Source: Thalassorhabdus alkalitolerans
GTDB taxonomy: Bacteria > Bacillota > Bacilli > Bacillales > Marinococcaceae
NCBI RefSeq assembly: GCF_042656585.1
Contig: NZ_JBHSPG010000023.1
Direction: 5' to 3' (one strand)
Length of the DNA: 64,000 bases
Shown here in pieces: positions 1 through 8,313 of this stretch. Position 1 is the first letter of the stretch, and each line of letters begins with the position of its first letter. Below the pieces are notes generated by a model that saw only the letters and a list, made by a program, of their open reading frames with translations, was not told the DNA's origin and made no database searches. The position numbers and the translations under genes are program-made.

Positions 1-1
1 A

Positions 2-277
2 CTGTCCCCAGTGACAAATGTGAACCTTGATTATAAGGCTCCGTCAACTTATGGGGATGTCATCACCGCTGAAACATGGATAGAAGCTTATGATGGTCTG
101 CGGGTGACATACGGTTACAACATAATCAACCAAAAAGGTATTCTCTGTGTTAAGGGAACCACCACTCACGTGTGTATTCGCAAAAACACATTCCGGCCCA
201 TCTCTATAAAGAAGCATCTTCCTGACTGGCACGAGAAGTATGAAATGATTAAGAAACAAGTGAAAGAAAATGTATAA
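2..277 (+). CDS. yneP: YneP-like acyl-CoA thioesterase (3' part)
   Basis: C-terminal 91 codons of a hotdog-fold thioesterase of the YbgC/4HBT group, which hydrolyses acyl-CoA thioesters in the cytoplasm. The frame is open to the left edge, so the start lies outside the window. Visible are the strand pair around VITAETWIEAYDGLRVTYGY, the usual substrate-tunnel strand of these proteins, and a terminal basic helix. The following genes are tlp and yneQ; in B. subtilis tlp, yneP and yneQ are adjacent, which supports YneP. The order of yneP and tlp differs from B. subtilis. The substrate cannot be told from this fragment. Confidence 0.75.
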   Translation: MSPVTNVNLDYKAPSTYGDVITAETWIEAYDGLRVTYGYNIINQKGILCVKGTTTHVCIRKNTFRPISIKKHLPDWHEKYEMIKKQVKENV

Positions 278-330
278 CAACCTTCTTCTCATTCCACACT
301 AATGTGGACAAATGAGAAGGAGGAAATAAA

Positions 331-552
331 ATGGCTAAACCTGATGACCGTTCAGATAACGTTGAAAAACTGGAAAAAATGAAGGATAACACCCTTAAGA
401 ATATGGAAGCCGCTGAGGAAACGATGAATAACCTTGATTTGAAGGAATCAGACAAAAAAGCAATTGAAGCAAAGAATGCAAGAAGACAGGAAAGCCTGGG
501 AAATATATATGAAGAAATTGCAGACGAAGAAAGAGATGCGAAACGACGGTAG
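331..552 (+). CDS. tlp: Small acid-soluble spore protein Tlp
   Basis: 73-residue hydrophilic protein, strongly charged, with the family signature PDDRSDNVEKLEKM near the N terminus and KNARRQESL in the C-terminal half. Tlp is made in the forespore under sigma-G in B. subtilis and is a minor SASP-type protein of the spore core; its exact role is not well defined. A clear ribosome binding site (gagaaggagg) precedes the ATG and a strong hairpin terminator follows. It is a marker that the organism forms endospores. Confidence 0.92.
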   Translation: MAKPDDRSDNVEKLEKMKDNTLKNMEAAEETMNNLDLKESDKKAIEAKNARRQESLGNIYEEIADEERDAKRR

Positions 553-561
553 CAGGAAGGG

Positions 562-589
562 GCAGCTCCTTAAAAGAGCTGCTTTTTTT
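562..589 (+). terminator. Rho-independent terminator of tlp
   Basis: Seven-base-pair stem GCAGCTC/GAGCTGC with a seven-base loop, followed by seven T residues, ten bases after the tlp stop codon. Confidence 0.9.
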
Positions 590-736
590 AATGTAAAAAG
601 AAACATGTGATATACTTCACCGGCATCCGTGCATACATTTATGAATCCAAAGAAACATTTTCTTCCGTTATAACAGACAAAAATGCCTTCGTGTGATATA
701 AAAAAGAGACAGGGAAATTGGAAAAGGAGCTAAATT

Positions 737-1051
737 ATGGCGTTTGGAATCAGGCGAGAAGAACTCAAAGAATGGAAACGAAAAGCTTCAAATGGAGAAA
801 TCGCATTTATCACTCATTTTTGGTATGACCCTAGGTTTCCGGATTGTGATACAGTCACAAAAGTAGGCTGTTCAAATGTGAAAGCACTGATCAGCTGGGG
901 AAAGCAATACGGCCTGAAAGAAGAGTGGATTCATCTTCGAAAGCCATACCCCCATTTTGACCTGTTAGGGGAAAAGCAAGCCGAAATTTTACAGAAAGAA
1001 GGAAAACAGTCCCAATTATTAAAGCTGAAAAAAAGAAACCATGTCCCTTAA
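737..1051 (+). CDS. yneQ: YneQ-like conserved protein
   Basis: 104-residue soluble protein resembling B. subtilis YneQ over its length: the start MAFGIRREELKEWK, the block ITHFWYDPRFP and PHFDLLGE near the C terminus. The function is unknown. Two cysteines (CDTVTKVGC) are spaced like a possible metal or redox pair, but nothing proves this. The neighbouring yneP and tlp agree with the B. subtilis order. The stop codon is about 70 bases before the likely nadE start. A good ribosome binding site (aaaaggagc) precedes the ATG. Confidence 0.8.
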   Translation: MAFGIRREELKEWKRKASNGEIAFITHFWYDPRFPDCDTVTKVGCSNVKALISWGKQYGLKEEWIHLRKPYPHFDLLGEKQAEILQKEGKQSQLLKLKKRNHVP

Positions 1052-1119
1052 TGCTATGGTTTAGTATACTGGGATGTAGGATAAATAATAAGCAAATGAT
1101 GGTCATTGGAGTGATTAAA

Positions 1120-1953
1120 TTGTCTATTTCACAGAAGCAGATTGTAGAAGCTTTGGAAGTGAAGCCGGATATTGATCCTGTTGAAGAAATTAATAAGAGA
1201 AAAGAGTTTTTAAAATCATATGCAAAAAAAGCCCACGTATCTGGATATGTATTGGGGATATCGGGGGGGCAGGATTCTACATTAGCCGGTAAAATAGCGC
1301 AAATGGCTATTGAGGAATTAAATGAAGAAGAGGACAAAGAATATTCTTTTATTGCCGTTCGTCTGCCATATGGCGAACAGTTCGATGAAGATGATGCTCA
1401 ACAGGCGCTAAAGTACATCAGCCCTTCAAAGACAATTACAATAAACATTCAACAAGCAGTGGATGCGGCAGAAGAGGCTTTTGAACAAGCAGTGGGCCAT
1501 AAAATGAGTGATTTTAACAAAGGGAACACAAAGGCAAGGGAAAGAATGAAAGCCCAATACGATTTGGCAGCGGAGTTTGGCTGCCTAGTGATCGGGACAG
1601 ACCATGCAGCGGAAGCTGTTACTGGATTTTACACTAAGTATGGTGACGGGGCCTGTGACGTCGCACCGTTATTTGGTCTGAACAAAAGGCAGGGAAAAGA
1701 GCTTTTACGTAAACTTGATGCTCCGGCACACTTATACGAGAAGGTGCCTACTGCTGATCTAGAAAGCGATAAACCAGGTATTTCAGATGAAGAAGCTCTG
1801 GGAGTCACCTATGACGATATTGATAATTTCCTGGAAGGCAAAACGGTAAGTGAAGCCGTGAAAGTAAACCTCATTACCAGGTATACTCAAACAGAGCATA
1901 AAAGACAGCTGCCGGTTACCATTCAAGATGATTGGTGGAACGAAGGGAAATAA
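1120..1953 (+). CDS. nadE: Ammonia-dependent NAD+ synthetase NadE
   Basis: 277 residues, close to the 272 of B. subtilis NadE. It performs the last step of NAD+ synthesis, amidating deamido-NAD with ammonia and ATP. The PP-loop ATP pyrophosphatase motif SGGQDST lies near residue 48; VIGTDHAAEAVTGF and YTKYGDGACD are the conserved deamido-NAD and ATP binding parts; EHKRQLP precedes the C terminus. I place the start at TTG 1120 (MSISQKQ), because family members begin there and TTGGAGTG sits seven bases upstream. The frame is open to 1051 but that extension has no family resemblance. No glutaminase domain is present, so ammonia is the nitrogen donor. Confidence 0.93.
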   Translation: MSISQKQIVEALEVKPDIDPVEEINKRKEFLKSYAKKAHVSGYVLGISGGQDSTLAGKIAQMAIEELNEEEDKEYSFIAVRLPYGEQFDEDDAQQALKYISPSKTITINIQQAVDAAEEAFEQAVGHKMSDFNKGNTKARERMKAQYDLAAEFGCLVIGTDHAAEAVTGFYTKYGDGACDVAPLFGLNKRQGKELLRKLDAPAHLYEKVPTADLESDKPGISDEEALGVTYDDIDNFLEGKTVSEAVKVNLITRYTQTEHKRQLPVTIQDDWWNEGK

Positions 1954-2163
1954 GCGTCATATTTGTTTTATTAGAACAAGGTGGCCATAACGGTCGCCTC
2001 CTTTGATGTGGGGTGGAAAACAGAGAACAAGCGCCTATGTGATATAAAATGATGCTAAGCTTTGTTCTATGGAAAAGCAAAGTCTCATATCTTTTCTGTT
2101 GAGAAGGGCACCAGGTTTGAACATGTTGGAACAGATTAGGTAGAATGGAGAGAGTGATTTAGC

Positions 2164-2658
2164 ATGACGGTGAAATATGGGGTATTACTTGGACTTGTTT
2201 TATTGCTCGGTTTTTTCTCAGGTGTCTTATTTCAGTCACAGACTACAAGCGGGTTAACGGATAACCCCTATGCACAGATTGTGGAGGGGTCTGAACACCT
2301 GTTGGAAAAAGGTGAAACGGCAAGAATAGGCGGAATGGATGTGACCGTCCACGAAGCATATGAGACCGAAGAGGAAGGGGAAACCTTTTTGGTTGTTGAT
2401 GTCTCTTTCTTTAATGCCACTGAAGAAGTAAAAGAAATATCTTTATTCAACACATTGGTCGTAAACGACGAAGGATATACTTATGAGTACCATGACAACT
2501 ATGACGATAAAAGGCTCATTGGAGGTCAACTCCGGCCTGAAGGGCAAAGAAGAGGGACGTTGGCATTTAAAGTAGAACCATCTTCATATTATGAGTTTAC
2601 CTATACAGACCATATGAGAAAAGGGCAAGTAGCTTGGGCAGTGAAAACTGCTTCGTAA
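2164..2658 (+). CDS. DUF4352-like exported protein
   Basis: 164 residues. Residues 5-25 form a hydrophobic stretch (a signal peptide or N-terminal anchor) with no lipobox cysteine. The remainder looks like an immunoglobulin-like DUF4352 domain: GGMDVTVHEAY, then FLVVDVSFFNAT, then GTLAFKVEP, typical of Bacillus surface lipoproteins of unknown function. The domain probably faces the outside of the membrane. The stop codon lies 23 bases before the PHP-domain gene, so the two are probably co-transcribed. The family assignment rests on the strand pattern only. Confidence 0.6.
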   Translation: MTVKYGVLLGLVLLLGFFSGVLFQSQTTSGLTDNPYAQIVEGSEHLLEKGETARIGGMDVTVHEAYETEEEGETFLVVDVSFFNATEEVKEISLFNTLVVNDEGYTYEYHDNYDDKRLIGGQLRPEGQRRGTLAFKVEPSSYYEFTYTDHMRKGQVAWAVKTAS

Positions 2659-2681
2659 ACAAAGCGGAGGTGGACCAGCAA

Positions 2682-3554
2682 TTGATGCAGGCAGACTTAC
2701 ATATGCACTCTACGGCTTCAGATGGGGGCTATTCACCCGCTAAGCTGATGGAAAAGTGCAAAGAGGCAGGATTACACATCGTAGCATTGACAGACCATGA
2801 TACAACAAATGGGGTAAAAGAAGCGCAGGCGGCAGGGAAACAGCTGAATCTGACTGTGATTCCAGGCATTGAGCTTTCCACGAAGTGGAAAGGGAAAAGC
2901 GTTCACATGCTAGGCTACGGGGTGAATATTGAAGATGCAGCATTTCAAGAAGTGCTGGAAGGACAACGACAAATGAGAAACAAGCGTATGGAAGTTATGC
3001 TTGAACGTTTACAGGGTGCTGGAGTTACATTGCAGGAAGAAGATGTACTCCGTTATGTGGACGGGGGCAGTGTTGGCCGCCCGCACGTAGCAAAAGCACT
3101 GATTGATAGAGGGTACGTTAAAGAAGTATCAGAGGCATTTGATAAATATTTAGGAGAAGGAAAGCCGGCTTACGTATCGAAGGCAAAAGAATTCACTCCT
3201 GAAGAAGCCATATCACTTATTCATAAAGCCGGAGGGCTTGCAGTCGTTGCTCATCCTGGGTATTACGGTCTTGATGAAGACATTGAAAAATGGGTGCATC
3301 AGAGCGGGCTTGACGGGGTGGAAATTGAACACAGAGATCACGATCCTGAAGAAAGAAAACACTACGAAAAACTGACTTCCAAACTGGAGAAAGAAACAAA
3401 CAAGACTCTGCTTCGGACAGGAGGATCAGATTTTCACCACGAAGAATACGGAAGGAAAAAAGAACCTCTTGGTGTAACCACCATCTCTGGCGAAAAAGCT
3501 GAAATATTACTACGTGCTATAGAAAAAAGGCATTCCTCTCAAACATCCGGTTGA
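2682..3554 (+). CDS. PHP-domain phosphoesterase (TrpH/RNase AM-like)
   Basis: 290 residues. The metal-binding PHP motifs are present in order: DLHMHSTASDG at the N terminus, LTDHDT, PGIELS, then the HPGYYG histidine in the second half and GSDFHH near the C terminus. Such proteins hydrolyse phosphoesters; E. coli TrpH (RNase AM) acts on 3',5'-nucleotide bisphosphates and RNA 5' ends. I choose TTG 2682 as start because AGCGGAGGT lies about 10 bases upstream; ATG 2685 directly after is the alternative. An in-frame start at 2634 inside the previous gene lacks support. A terminator follows at once. Confidence 0.85.
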   Translation: MMQADLHMHSTASDGGYSPAKLMEKCKEAGLHIVALTDHDTTNGVKEAQAAGKQLNLTVIPGIELSTKWKGKSVHMLGYGVNIEDAAFQEVLEGQRQMRNKRMEVMLERLQGAGVTLQEEDVLRYVDGGSVGRPHVAKALIDRGYVKEVSEAFDKYLGEGKPAYVSKAKEFTPEEAISLIHKAGGLAVVAHPGYYGLDEDIEKWVHQSGLDGVEIEHRDHDPEERKHYEKLTSKLEKETNKTLLRTGGSDFHHEEYGRKKEPLGVTTISGEKAEILLRAIEKRHSSQTSG

Positions 3555-3572
3555 TCCCGGATGTTTCTTTTA
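3541..3572 (+). terminator. Terminator after PHP gene
   Basis: Perfect ten-base stem AAACATCCGG/CCGGATGTTT followed by a short T-rich tail; the left arm overlaps the last codons of the PHP gene. Confidence 0.8.
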
Positions 3573-4047
3573 TAAAAGCTTTTGTGAAAGAACCACTTAT
3601 TCTGGAGGGAGTCAAGTTGGCTGCTTTTTAATTTACGTAAACTAAAAGAACCCCCAGGGACTGGCCCCATATAACCCCTTTGGGAACAGGGGACCAGGGT
3701 GGGAAGCAGGTGTTGCAGCTCTTCTCCAAAAGAAGAATAGAGAAGACAATAGATAGATATGTTATAAAATAGTATAATGAATCCTGTAAAAGATTTGCGA
3801 AAAATTCGGTTTTATGATAATTTTAACAATTACAGAATAACTTTATGAAAGTATGATAGATCGGTTGGAATGGGTAGATACCAATCAAGCTGATGCTGTA
3901 GAGAGTCAGCTTTTCAGTTGAGTGGTGAGCTTTCCGGTTTTATCTATTCATCATATGATATAACTTTTGAAAACGAATCTTTCAGGGAGCACTATAAAAT
4001 ATATACAATAAAGATAGCTGAGTATTGAGAGAAAGTAGGAGAGAATT
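3573..4047 (+). promoter_or_regulatory. Long leader region of metA
   Basis: 475 bases without a gene. Three things stand out: a GC-rich, self-complementary block at about 3648-3718; a possible promoter with TTGCGA at 3795 and GATAAT at 3816; and a stem AGCTGA/TCAGCT with a twelve-base loop at about 3889-3912. I looked for the S-box (SAM-I) riboswitch core and for the T-box sequence AGGGTGGNACCGCG and found neither. The leader length suggests regulation, but the mechanism is not visible. Confidence 0.35.
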
Positions 4048-4962
4048 ATGCCTATTAAGGTACCCGATCATTTACCCGCAAAAGATATATTGTCGAAAGA
4101 AAATATATTTATTATGAATGAAAGCAGGGCTTATACTCAGGATATTCGCCCACTTAAAATACTGATTTTAAACTTAATGCCAATAAAAGAAACGACAGAA
4201 ACACAATTGCTCAGGCTGTTGGGGAACACCCCCCTTCAATTGGATGTTTCATTGCTTCACCCTCATACACACAGATCCAAAAATACACCAATTGAGCATC
4301 TCGCCTCCTTTTATAAAACCTTTGATGAAGTCCGTGAAAGAAAATTTGACGGAATGATTATAACCGGAGCGCCTATAGAGAAGCTCCCTTTTGAAGATGT
4401 TACTTATTGGGAAGAGCTAAAGAGCATCTTAGAGTGGAGCAAATCAAATGTAACTTCCACCCTTCATATTTGCTGGGGGGCGCAGGCAGGCATGTATTAT
4501 CATTACGGAGTTCCTAAACATGAACTTCCTGTTAAGCAGTTTGGTATTTATGAACATTTTGTTGAAAAGCCGAATGAAAGCTTAATGAGAGGCTTTGATG
4601 ATGTTTTTTATGTCCCTCATTCCAGATATACGGGTACCAGGCGTGAAGATGTAGACAAGGTACCTGAGCTTCAGGTGCTGTCTGAATCTCCTGAAGCCGG
4701 CGTATATATCGTCGCCTCAAAAGATGGCAAACAAATTTTTGTGACAGGCCACAGTGAATATGATACCTGTACACTTCAGGATGAATATGAACGGGATTAC
4801 AACCGGGGAGTGAAGACAGCGGAGCCAGAGAATTATTACCCGGAAAACAACAGAAAGGCAAGGCCTCAGCTTAGATGGAGAGCTCATTCTAATCTTTTGT
4901 TTTCAAATTGGCTAAATTATTACGTCTACCAGCAGACACCATACGACCTTCGTTCCTATTAG
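4048..4962 (+). CDS. metA: Homoserine O-acetyltransferase MetA
   Basis: 304 residues, the normal length for MetA. It activates the hydroxyl of homoserine as the first committed step of methionine synthesis. The catalytic cysteine is Cys142 in ICWGAQAG; the catalytic histidine is in GHSEYD, followed by the conserved glutamates. Residue 111 (TGAPIE) is glutamate. In the family Glu111 goes with acetyl-CoA use (as in B. cereus) and Gly111 with succinyl-CoA use (as in E. coli), so acetyl transfer is likely. ATG is preceded by AGTAGGAGAG. The gene stands alone behind a long leader without an evident S-box. Confidence 0.95.
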   Translation: MPIKVPDHLPAKDILSKENIFIMNESRAYTQDIRPLKILILNLMPIKETTETQLLRLLGNTPLQLDVSLLHPHTHRSKNTPIEHLASFYKTFDEVRERKFDGMIITGAPIEKLPFEDVTYWEELKSILEWSKSNVTSTLHICWGAQAGMYYHYGVPKHELPVKQFGIYEHFVEKPNESLMRGFDDVFYVPHSRYTGTRREDVDKVPELQVLSESPEAGVYIVASKDGKQIFVTGHSEYDTCTLQDEYERDYNRGVKTAEPENYYPENNRKARPQLRWRAHSNLLFSNWLNYYVYQQTPYDLRSY

Positions 4963-5023
4963 GACGGTGACAAAATAGTCTCAGTATCCTCCACAAAGTT
5001 AGATTTTTATTACGCAGGCCATT

Positions 5024-5064
5024 GGCTGGTTTGAGTTTCGTATTGAACGAGACTTAAACCAGCC
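5024..5064 (+). terminator. Inverted repeat after metA
   Basis: 17-base arms (GGCTGGTTTGAGTTTCG and its near complement, two mismatches) around a seven-base loop, about 60 bases after metA. It probably ends metA transcription, although the T run is weak. The rest of the 411-base gap to the hydrolase gene shows nothing I can name. Confidence 0.55.
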
Positions 5065-5373
5065 TATTTACTTTCACTTGCTCTTTAATTGATTGTGCTT
5101 CAGCTCTTAGTAAGCAGAAGGGATGTTCTTCTTCTTCCTCCTGGATCTCTTGATCATTAACCCCAAAAGAAGAAGTGGCCCATTTCTGCGTGATCCGTCC
5201 CTATTGTTTTGTTTCTTTGTCCTTTGCACGAAGGAGCTGAATCCCAAACATGGAATTGGTTTTTATTACAGCCACACTTTTTGAATCGTGAAAAAGAAAA
5301 AAAGTACATGGAAACATTGCTTGTGTAAATCATATAAAGGAGATGACAGTGGACGAAGAAAAGGAAGGGTGCT

Positions 5374-6234
5374 ATGGAGGGCAAGTATATAAAAGTGAAC
5401 AATGTCTCTGTTTATGTTGAAGAATACATGCCAAAAAGCTATGGAAAAGATACTCCTGACGTATGTTTAATCCACGGCCTCGTGTCTTCAGTTCACAGCT
5501 TTAAGCCTGTTATCCCGAAGCTTGCTGAATTTGCACGTGTGATTGCATTGGATCTTCCCGGCTTTGGCAAAAGTGAAAAAGGGACCGGTTACCTTTATTC
5601 GTATGAAAATTATGCAGCTACAATCGCTGAATTAATGGAAATTCTCTCGGTGAAGAAAATAACCGCGGTGGGACACTCGATGGGAGGACAAATCTGCCTC
5701 TATCTGGCTAAGTATTACCCAGACCTTATTTCGGAGCTGGTGCTGATGGCTCCTTCCAGTTATGTAGGCCGGTCTTCAATTAGGCTGCGCCTGGCTACTT
5801 ATCTGCCTCTTGCCCCCTTATGCGCCCGCTTTCTCATTAACCGTTCAGATTTACGAAATATTTTTAAAAGTGTAGTGTATGATGAAAAGCATGCGGACGA
5901 TGAAAGCTATCAAATATATGTGGCCCCTTTTAAGGACAAGGCCTTCTACCAGTCCCTTATTGGTTTAATACGCCACCGGGAAGGGGATTTGAAAGATGAA
6001 GACCTTTTTGGTATTGCTCATCACACTCTTCTTCTATGGGGAGAGAATGATCAAGTAGTTCCTTTATCTATAGGTGAACGTCTATCTACCCAACTGACTC
6101 AGGCCAGGTTTATTACTTATCCCAAAACAGGGCATCTCCTCCCAAAAGAGCAGCCAGAAAAAACTCTGACTGAGATGATAAATTTTTTAGAAGAGAGAGG
6201 ACGTTTTCAAAGGTTGCCTAAGAAAGAAATCTAG
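5374..6234 (+). CDS. Alpha/beta hydrolase
   Basis: 286-residue alpha/beta-hydrolase fold protein. The oxyanion-hole region is LIHGLVSSVHSFKP, the nucleophile elbow is GHSMGG (serine near residue 105), the acid is probably the aspartate in LLWGENDQVVP, and the base is the histidine in KTGHLLP. No signal peptide is visible, so it is a cytoplasmic esterase, lipase or C-C hydrolase of unknown substrate. The lid region (about residues 125-190) is rich in basic and aromatic residues. It ends 27 bases before the flavin reductase-like gene, suggesting an operon. Confidence 0.85.
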   Translation: MEGKYIKVNNVSVYVEEYMPKSYGKDTPDVCLIHGLVSSVHSFKPVIPKLAEFARVIALDLPGFGKSEKGTGYLYSYENYAATIAELMEILSVKKITAVGHSMGGQICLYLAKYYPDLISELVLMAPSSYVGRSSIRLRLATYLPLAPLCARFLINRSDLRNIFKSVVYDEKHADDESYQIYVAPFKDKAFYQSLIGLIRHREGDLKDEDLFGIAHHTLLLWGENDQVVPLSIGERLSTQLTQARFITYPKTGHLLPKEQPEKTLTEMINFLEERGRFQRLPKKEI

Positions 6235-6261
6235 AATACGATGAGAGGAGAGGTGAGAAAG

Positions 6262-6876
6262 ATGAACATTGATGCAAAAAATTTATCCAGGAAAGAAAAT
6301 TATAAGCTGTTAATCTCCAGTATTCTCCCGAGGCCCATAGCATTTATTACAACCGAGGGAAAGGATGGGACAATTAATGCCGCTCCTTTCAGCTTTTTTA
6401 ATGTTATTACAGCGGAACCTCCATTAGTCGGTGTGTCAGTTGGACGAAAACCTGATGGTTCATTTAAAGATACTGCGAGAAACATTCTTGAAGCAAATAA
6501 TCAATTTGTTATCCATATTGTGGATGAAACCTTAATTGAACAGGTTAATCAAAGTGCAGCCAATTATCCAGCGAATGTCAGCGAGGTGGAAGAAACAGGA
6601 TTGACATTAATAAAAAGCGAAAAAGTAACGGTTCCTGTGATTAAAGAAGCGAAAGTGGCGTTGGAATGTACCCTCCATCAGCATATGGAACTTGGGGGGA
6701 AACAAGATGAGCCGCGGTGTGATTTTATTATTGGAGAAGTGGTTTCCTATCGGGTAAGTGATTCTCTCTATAAAGAAGGAAATATTCAAACGGAATTGCT
6801 GGCTCCTGTCAGCAGGCTTGGCGGGGTGGACTATGGACTGCTTGGAGAGATTATATCCAAGCCGCGGCCAACCTAA
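6262..6876 (+). CDS. Flavin reductase-like (DIM6/NTAB) protein
   Basis: 204 residues, FMN-binding split-barrel of the flavin reductase-like family. The conserved start SSILPRPIAFITT, then NAAPFSFFNVI and PPLVGVSVGRK are the FMN-binding strands; VSRLGGVDYG close to the C terminus is also typical. Members bind FMN and either reduce flavins or act as oxidoreductases with unknown substrates. ATG 6262 is chosen because GAGGAGAGGTGAG lies just upstream; an in-frame ATG at 6241 contains that ribosome binding site. Probably co-transcribed with the hydrolase before it. Confidence 0.85.
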   Translation: MNIDAKNLSRKENYKLLISSILPRPIAFITTEGKDGTINAAPFSFFNVITAEPPLVGVSVGRKPDGSFKDTARNILEANNQFVIHIVDETLIEQVNQSAANYPANVSEVEETGLTLIKSEKVTVPVIKEAKVALECTLHQHMELGGKQDEPRCDFIIGEVVSYRVSDSLYKEGNIQTELLAPVSRLGGVDYGLLGEIISKPRPT

Positions 6877-6877
6877 T

Positions 6878-6914
6878 AAAAGCGGGCTCATCCTCGATTG
6901 AGCCGGCTTTTTGT
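6878..6914 (+). terminator. Terminator of the hydrolase/flavin reductase operon
   Basis: Stem AAAAGCGGGCTCA paired with TGAGCCGGCTTTTT (one unpaired base) and an eight-base loop, ending in a T run. Confidence 0.85.
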
Positions 6915-7018
6915 ACGAGAAAGGTTTACGTAGAATGCTCCTGATTTTTTATAATAAGATGAGCCATGATATAATAAACATTGAGAGATGTGGTAACGGA
7001 TAGAAAAGGTGATAAAAA

Positions 7019-8236
7019 ATGGATGCATTAGATATCGTTCTACATAAAGACAAGGCTCTTCCTTATTTTCAGCCAGTGATAGGAGCCGATAAACAGGATG
7101 TCATTGGTTATGAAGTGGTCGGCAGGTTCAAAAATGAAGAAGAAATCATCAGTTTAGGCTCTTTTTTCCAAGATCAGTCGGTTCCTGAAGAGTATAGGCT
7201 GGAAATGGATGAATATATTCAGGATCAGGCCATTCAGAAATATATTGACGAGGAGCAGGATGGGTATCTTTTTTTAAATGTGGATGCCAACCTGTTAGTG
7301 GGGGATGGAGCCGACCAATTTATTTCCAGGCTTAGAGCACGAGAGGAAAATGAGGATTTTGATATGACCAGGGTGGTTCTCATCATTACTGAACATGATT
7401 TTCATGGTGAGGTATCTCACCTTAAATATTTTATTCAATACGTGCAAAGTGTCGGAATAAAAGTGGCGATTGATGATGTGGAAAAAAGCGGCACCCACCT
7501 GGACCGCATTGCTTATTTGCGTCCGAATATTATTAAGGTGAATATGGACCTCATTGATGATGGGTCCTTTCCTGATGTCTATCGGGAAGTTCTTCACTCG
7601 TTATCCATGCTTTCAAGAAAGATAGGTGCTGCTCTCTTGTTTAAGAGAATCAGCACATTTAACCAGTTAAACTATGCCTGGCGTCACGGGGCTCGTTATT
7701 ATCAAGGTTCATATTTGGAAAAAGACCTTTCTGACTTCGTTGATCCATTTAAATATAAAGAAAGCCTTAAAAAGGATTTCCACCACTTTCTTGATTTTGA
7801 AAGAAAAAAAATTAAGGCTCAGCTTACTTTGAGTGAAAAATTAAACATACGTCTTCAAGAAGCACTGCATGATCTTAAAGACCAAAAGGATTACGACCAT
7901 ATTGCCCAAGTCGTAGCAAAGCGACTTGATGACCTTTGTTTTCGGGTATATATATGTAATGAAGATGGATTCCAGCAATCTGGAAATGCTGTAAAAGTAG
8001 AAGGAACATGGGAGTACCATCCGGAAGATAAATCAAAAAACTGGAGCTGGCGCCCTTACTTTCTGGAAAACATTATTCGTATGAATTATGAAGGGAGAGG
8101 CTTTTTGTCTGATTTGTATACAGACATCCATAAGGATGAACTCATCAGAACATATTCTTCGCCAATTAATGAGCAGATGTATGTCTTCATTGACATCCCT
8201 TATTCCTATTTATTTGAACAAGACTTTTTATTGTAA
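7019..8236 (+). CDS. ykuI: YkuI-like degenerate EAL-domain protein
   Basis: 405 residues, matching the 407-residue B. subtilis YkuI throughout: an N-terminal EAL domain (to about residue 250) and a C-terminal PAS-like YkuI domain with NWSWRPYFLENIIRMN and PYSYLFEQD. YkuI binds c-di-GMP, and enzyme activity has not been clearly shown for it. Here the EAL signature reads YEVVGRF. The metal/base region FLNVDANLL, LIITEHDF and IIKVNMDLI is kept, but the late catalytic glutamate region reads ALLFKRIST, with Lys and Ser where YkuI has Glu. It is therefore more likely a c-di-GMP sensor than a phosphodiesterase. Cytoplasmic; single gene with its own terminator. Confidence 0.85.
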   Translation: MDALDIVLHKDKALPYFQPVIGADKQDVIGYEVVGRFKNEEEIISLGSFFQDQSVPEEYRLEMDEYIQDQAIQKYIDEEQDGYLFLNVDANLLVGDGADQFISRLRAREENEDFDMTRVVLIITEHDFHGEVSHLKYFIQYVQSVGIKVAIDDVEKSGTHLDRIAYLRPNIIKVNMDLIDDGSFPDVYREVLHSLSMLSRKIGAALLFKRISTFNQLNYAWRHGARYYQGSYLEKDLSDFVDPFKYKESLKKDFHHFLDFERKKIKAQLTLSEKLNIRLQEALHDLKDQKDYDHIAQVVAKRLDDLCFRVYICNEDGFQQSGNAVKVEGTWEYHPEDKSKNWSWRPYFLENIIRMNYEGRGFLSDLYTDIHKDELIRTYSSPINEQMYVFIDIPYSYLFEQDFLL

Positions 8237-8246
8237 GATTGTACCC

Positions 8247-8272
8247 ACCCCCTTAATGGGGGTCTTTATTTT
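8247..8272 (+). terminator. Terminator of ykuI
   Basis: ACCCCC-TTAAT-GGGGGT stem-loop followed by a T-rich tail. Confidence 0.8.
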
Positions 8273-8313
8273 CTACAACGTTTTGGCCAAAGATTGAAAA
8301 GGAGAGAAAAACT

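Noticed and set aside
3573..4047. S-box or T-box riboswitch before metA
   Set aside because: Neither the SAM-I core nor the T-box AGGGTGGNACCGCG sequence is present.
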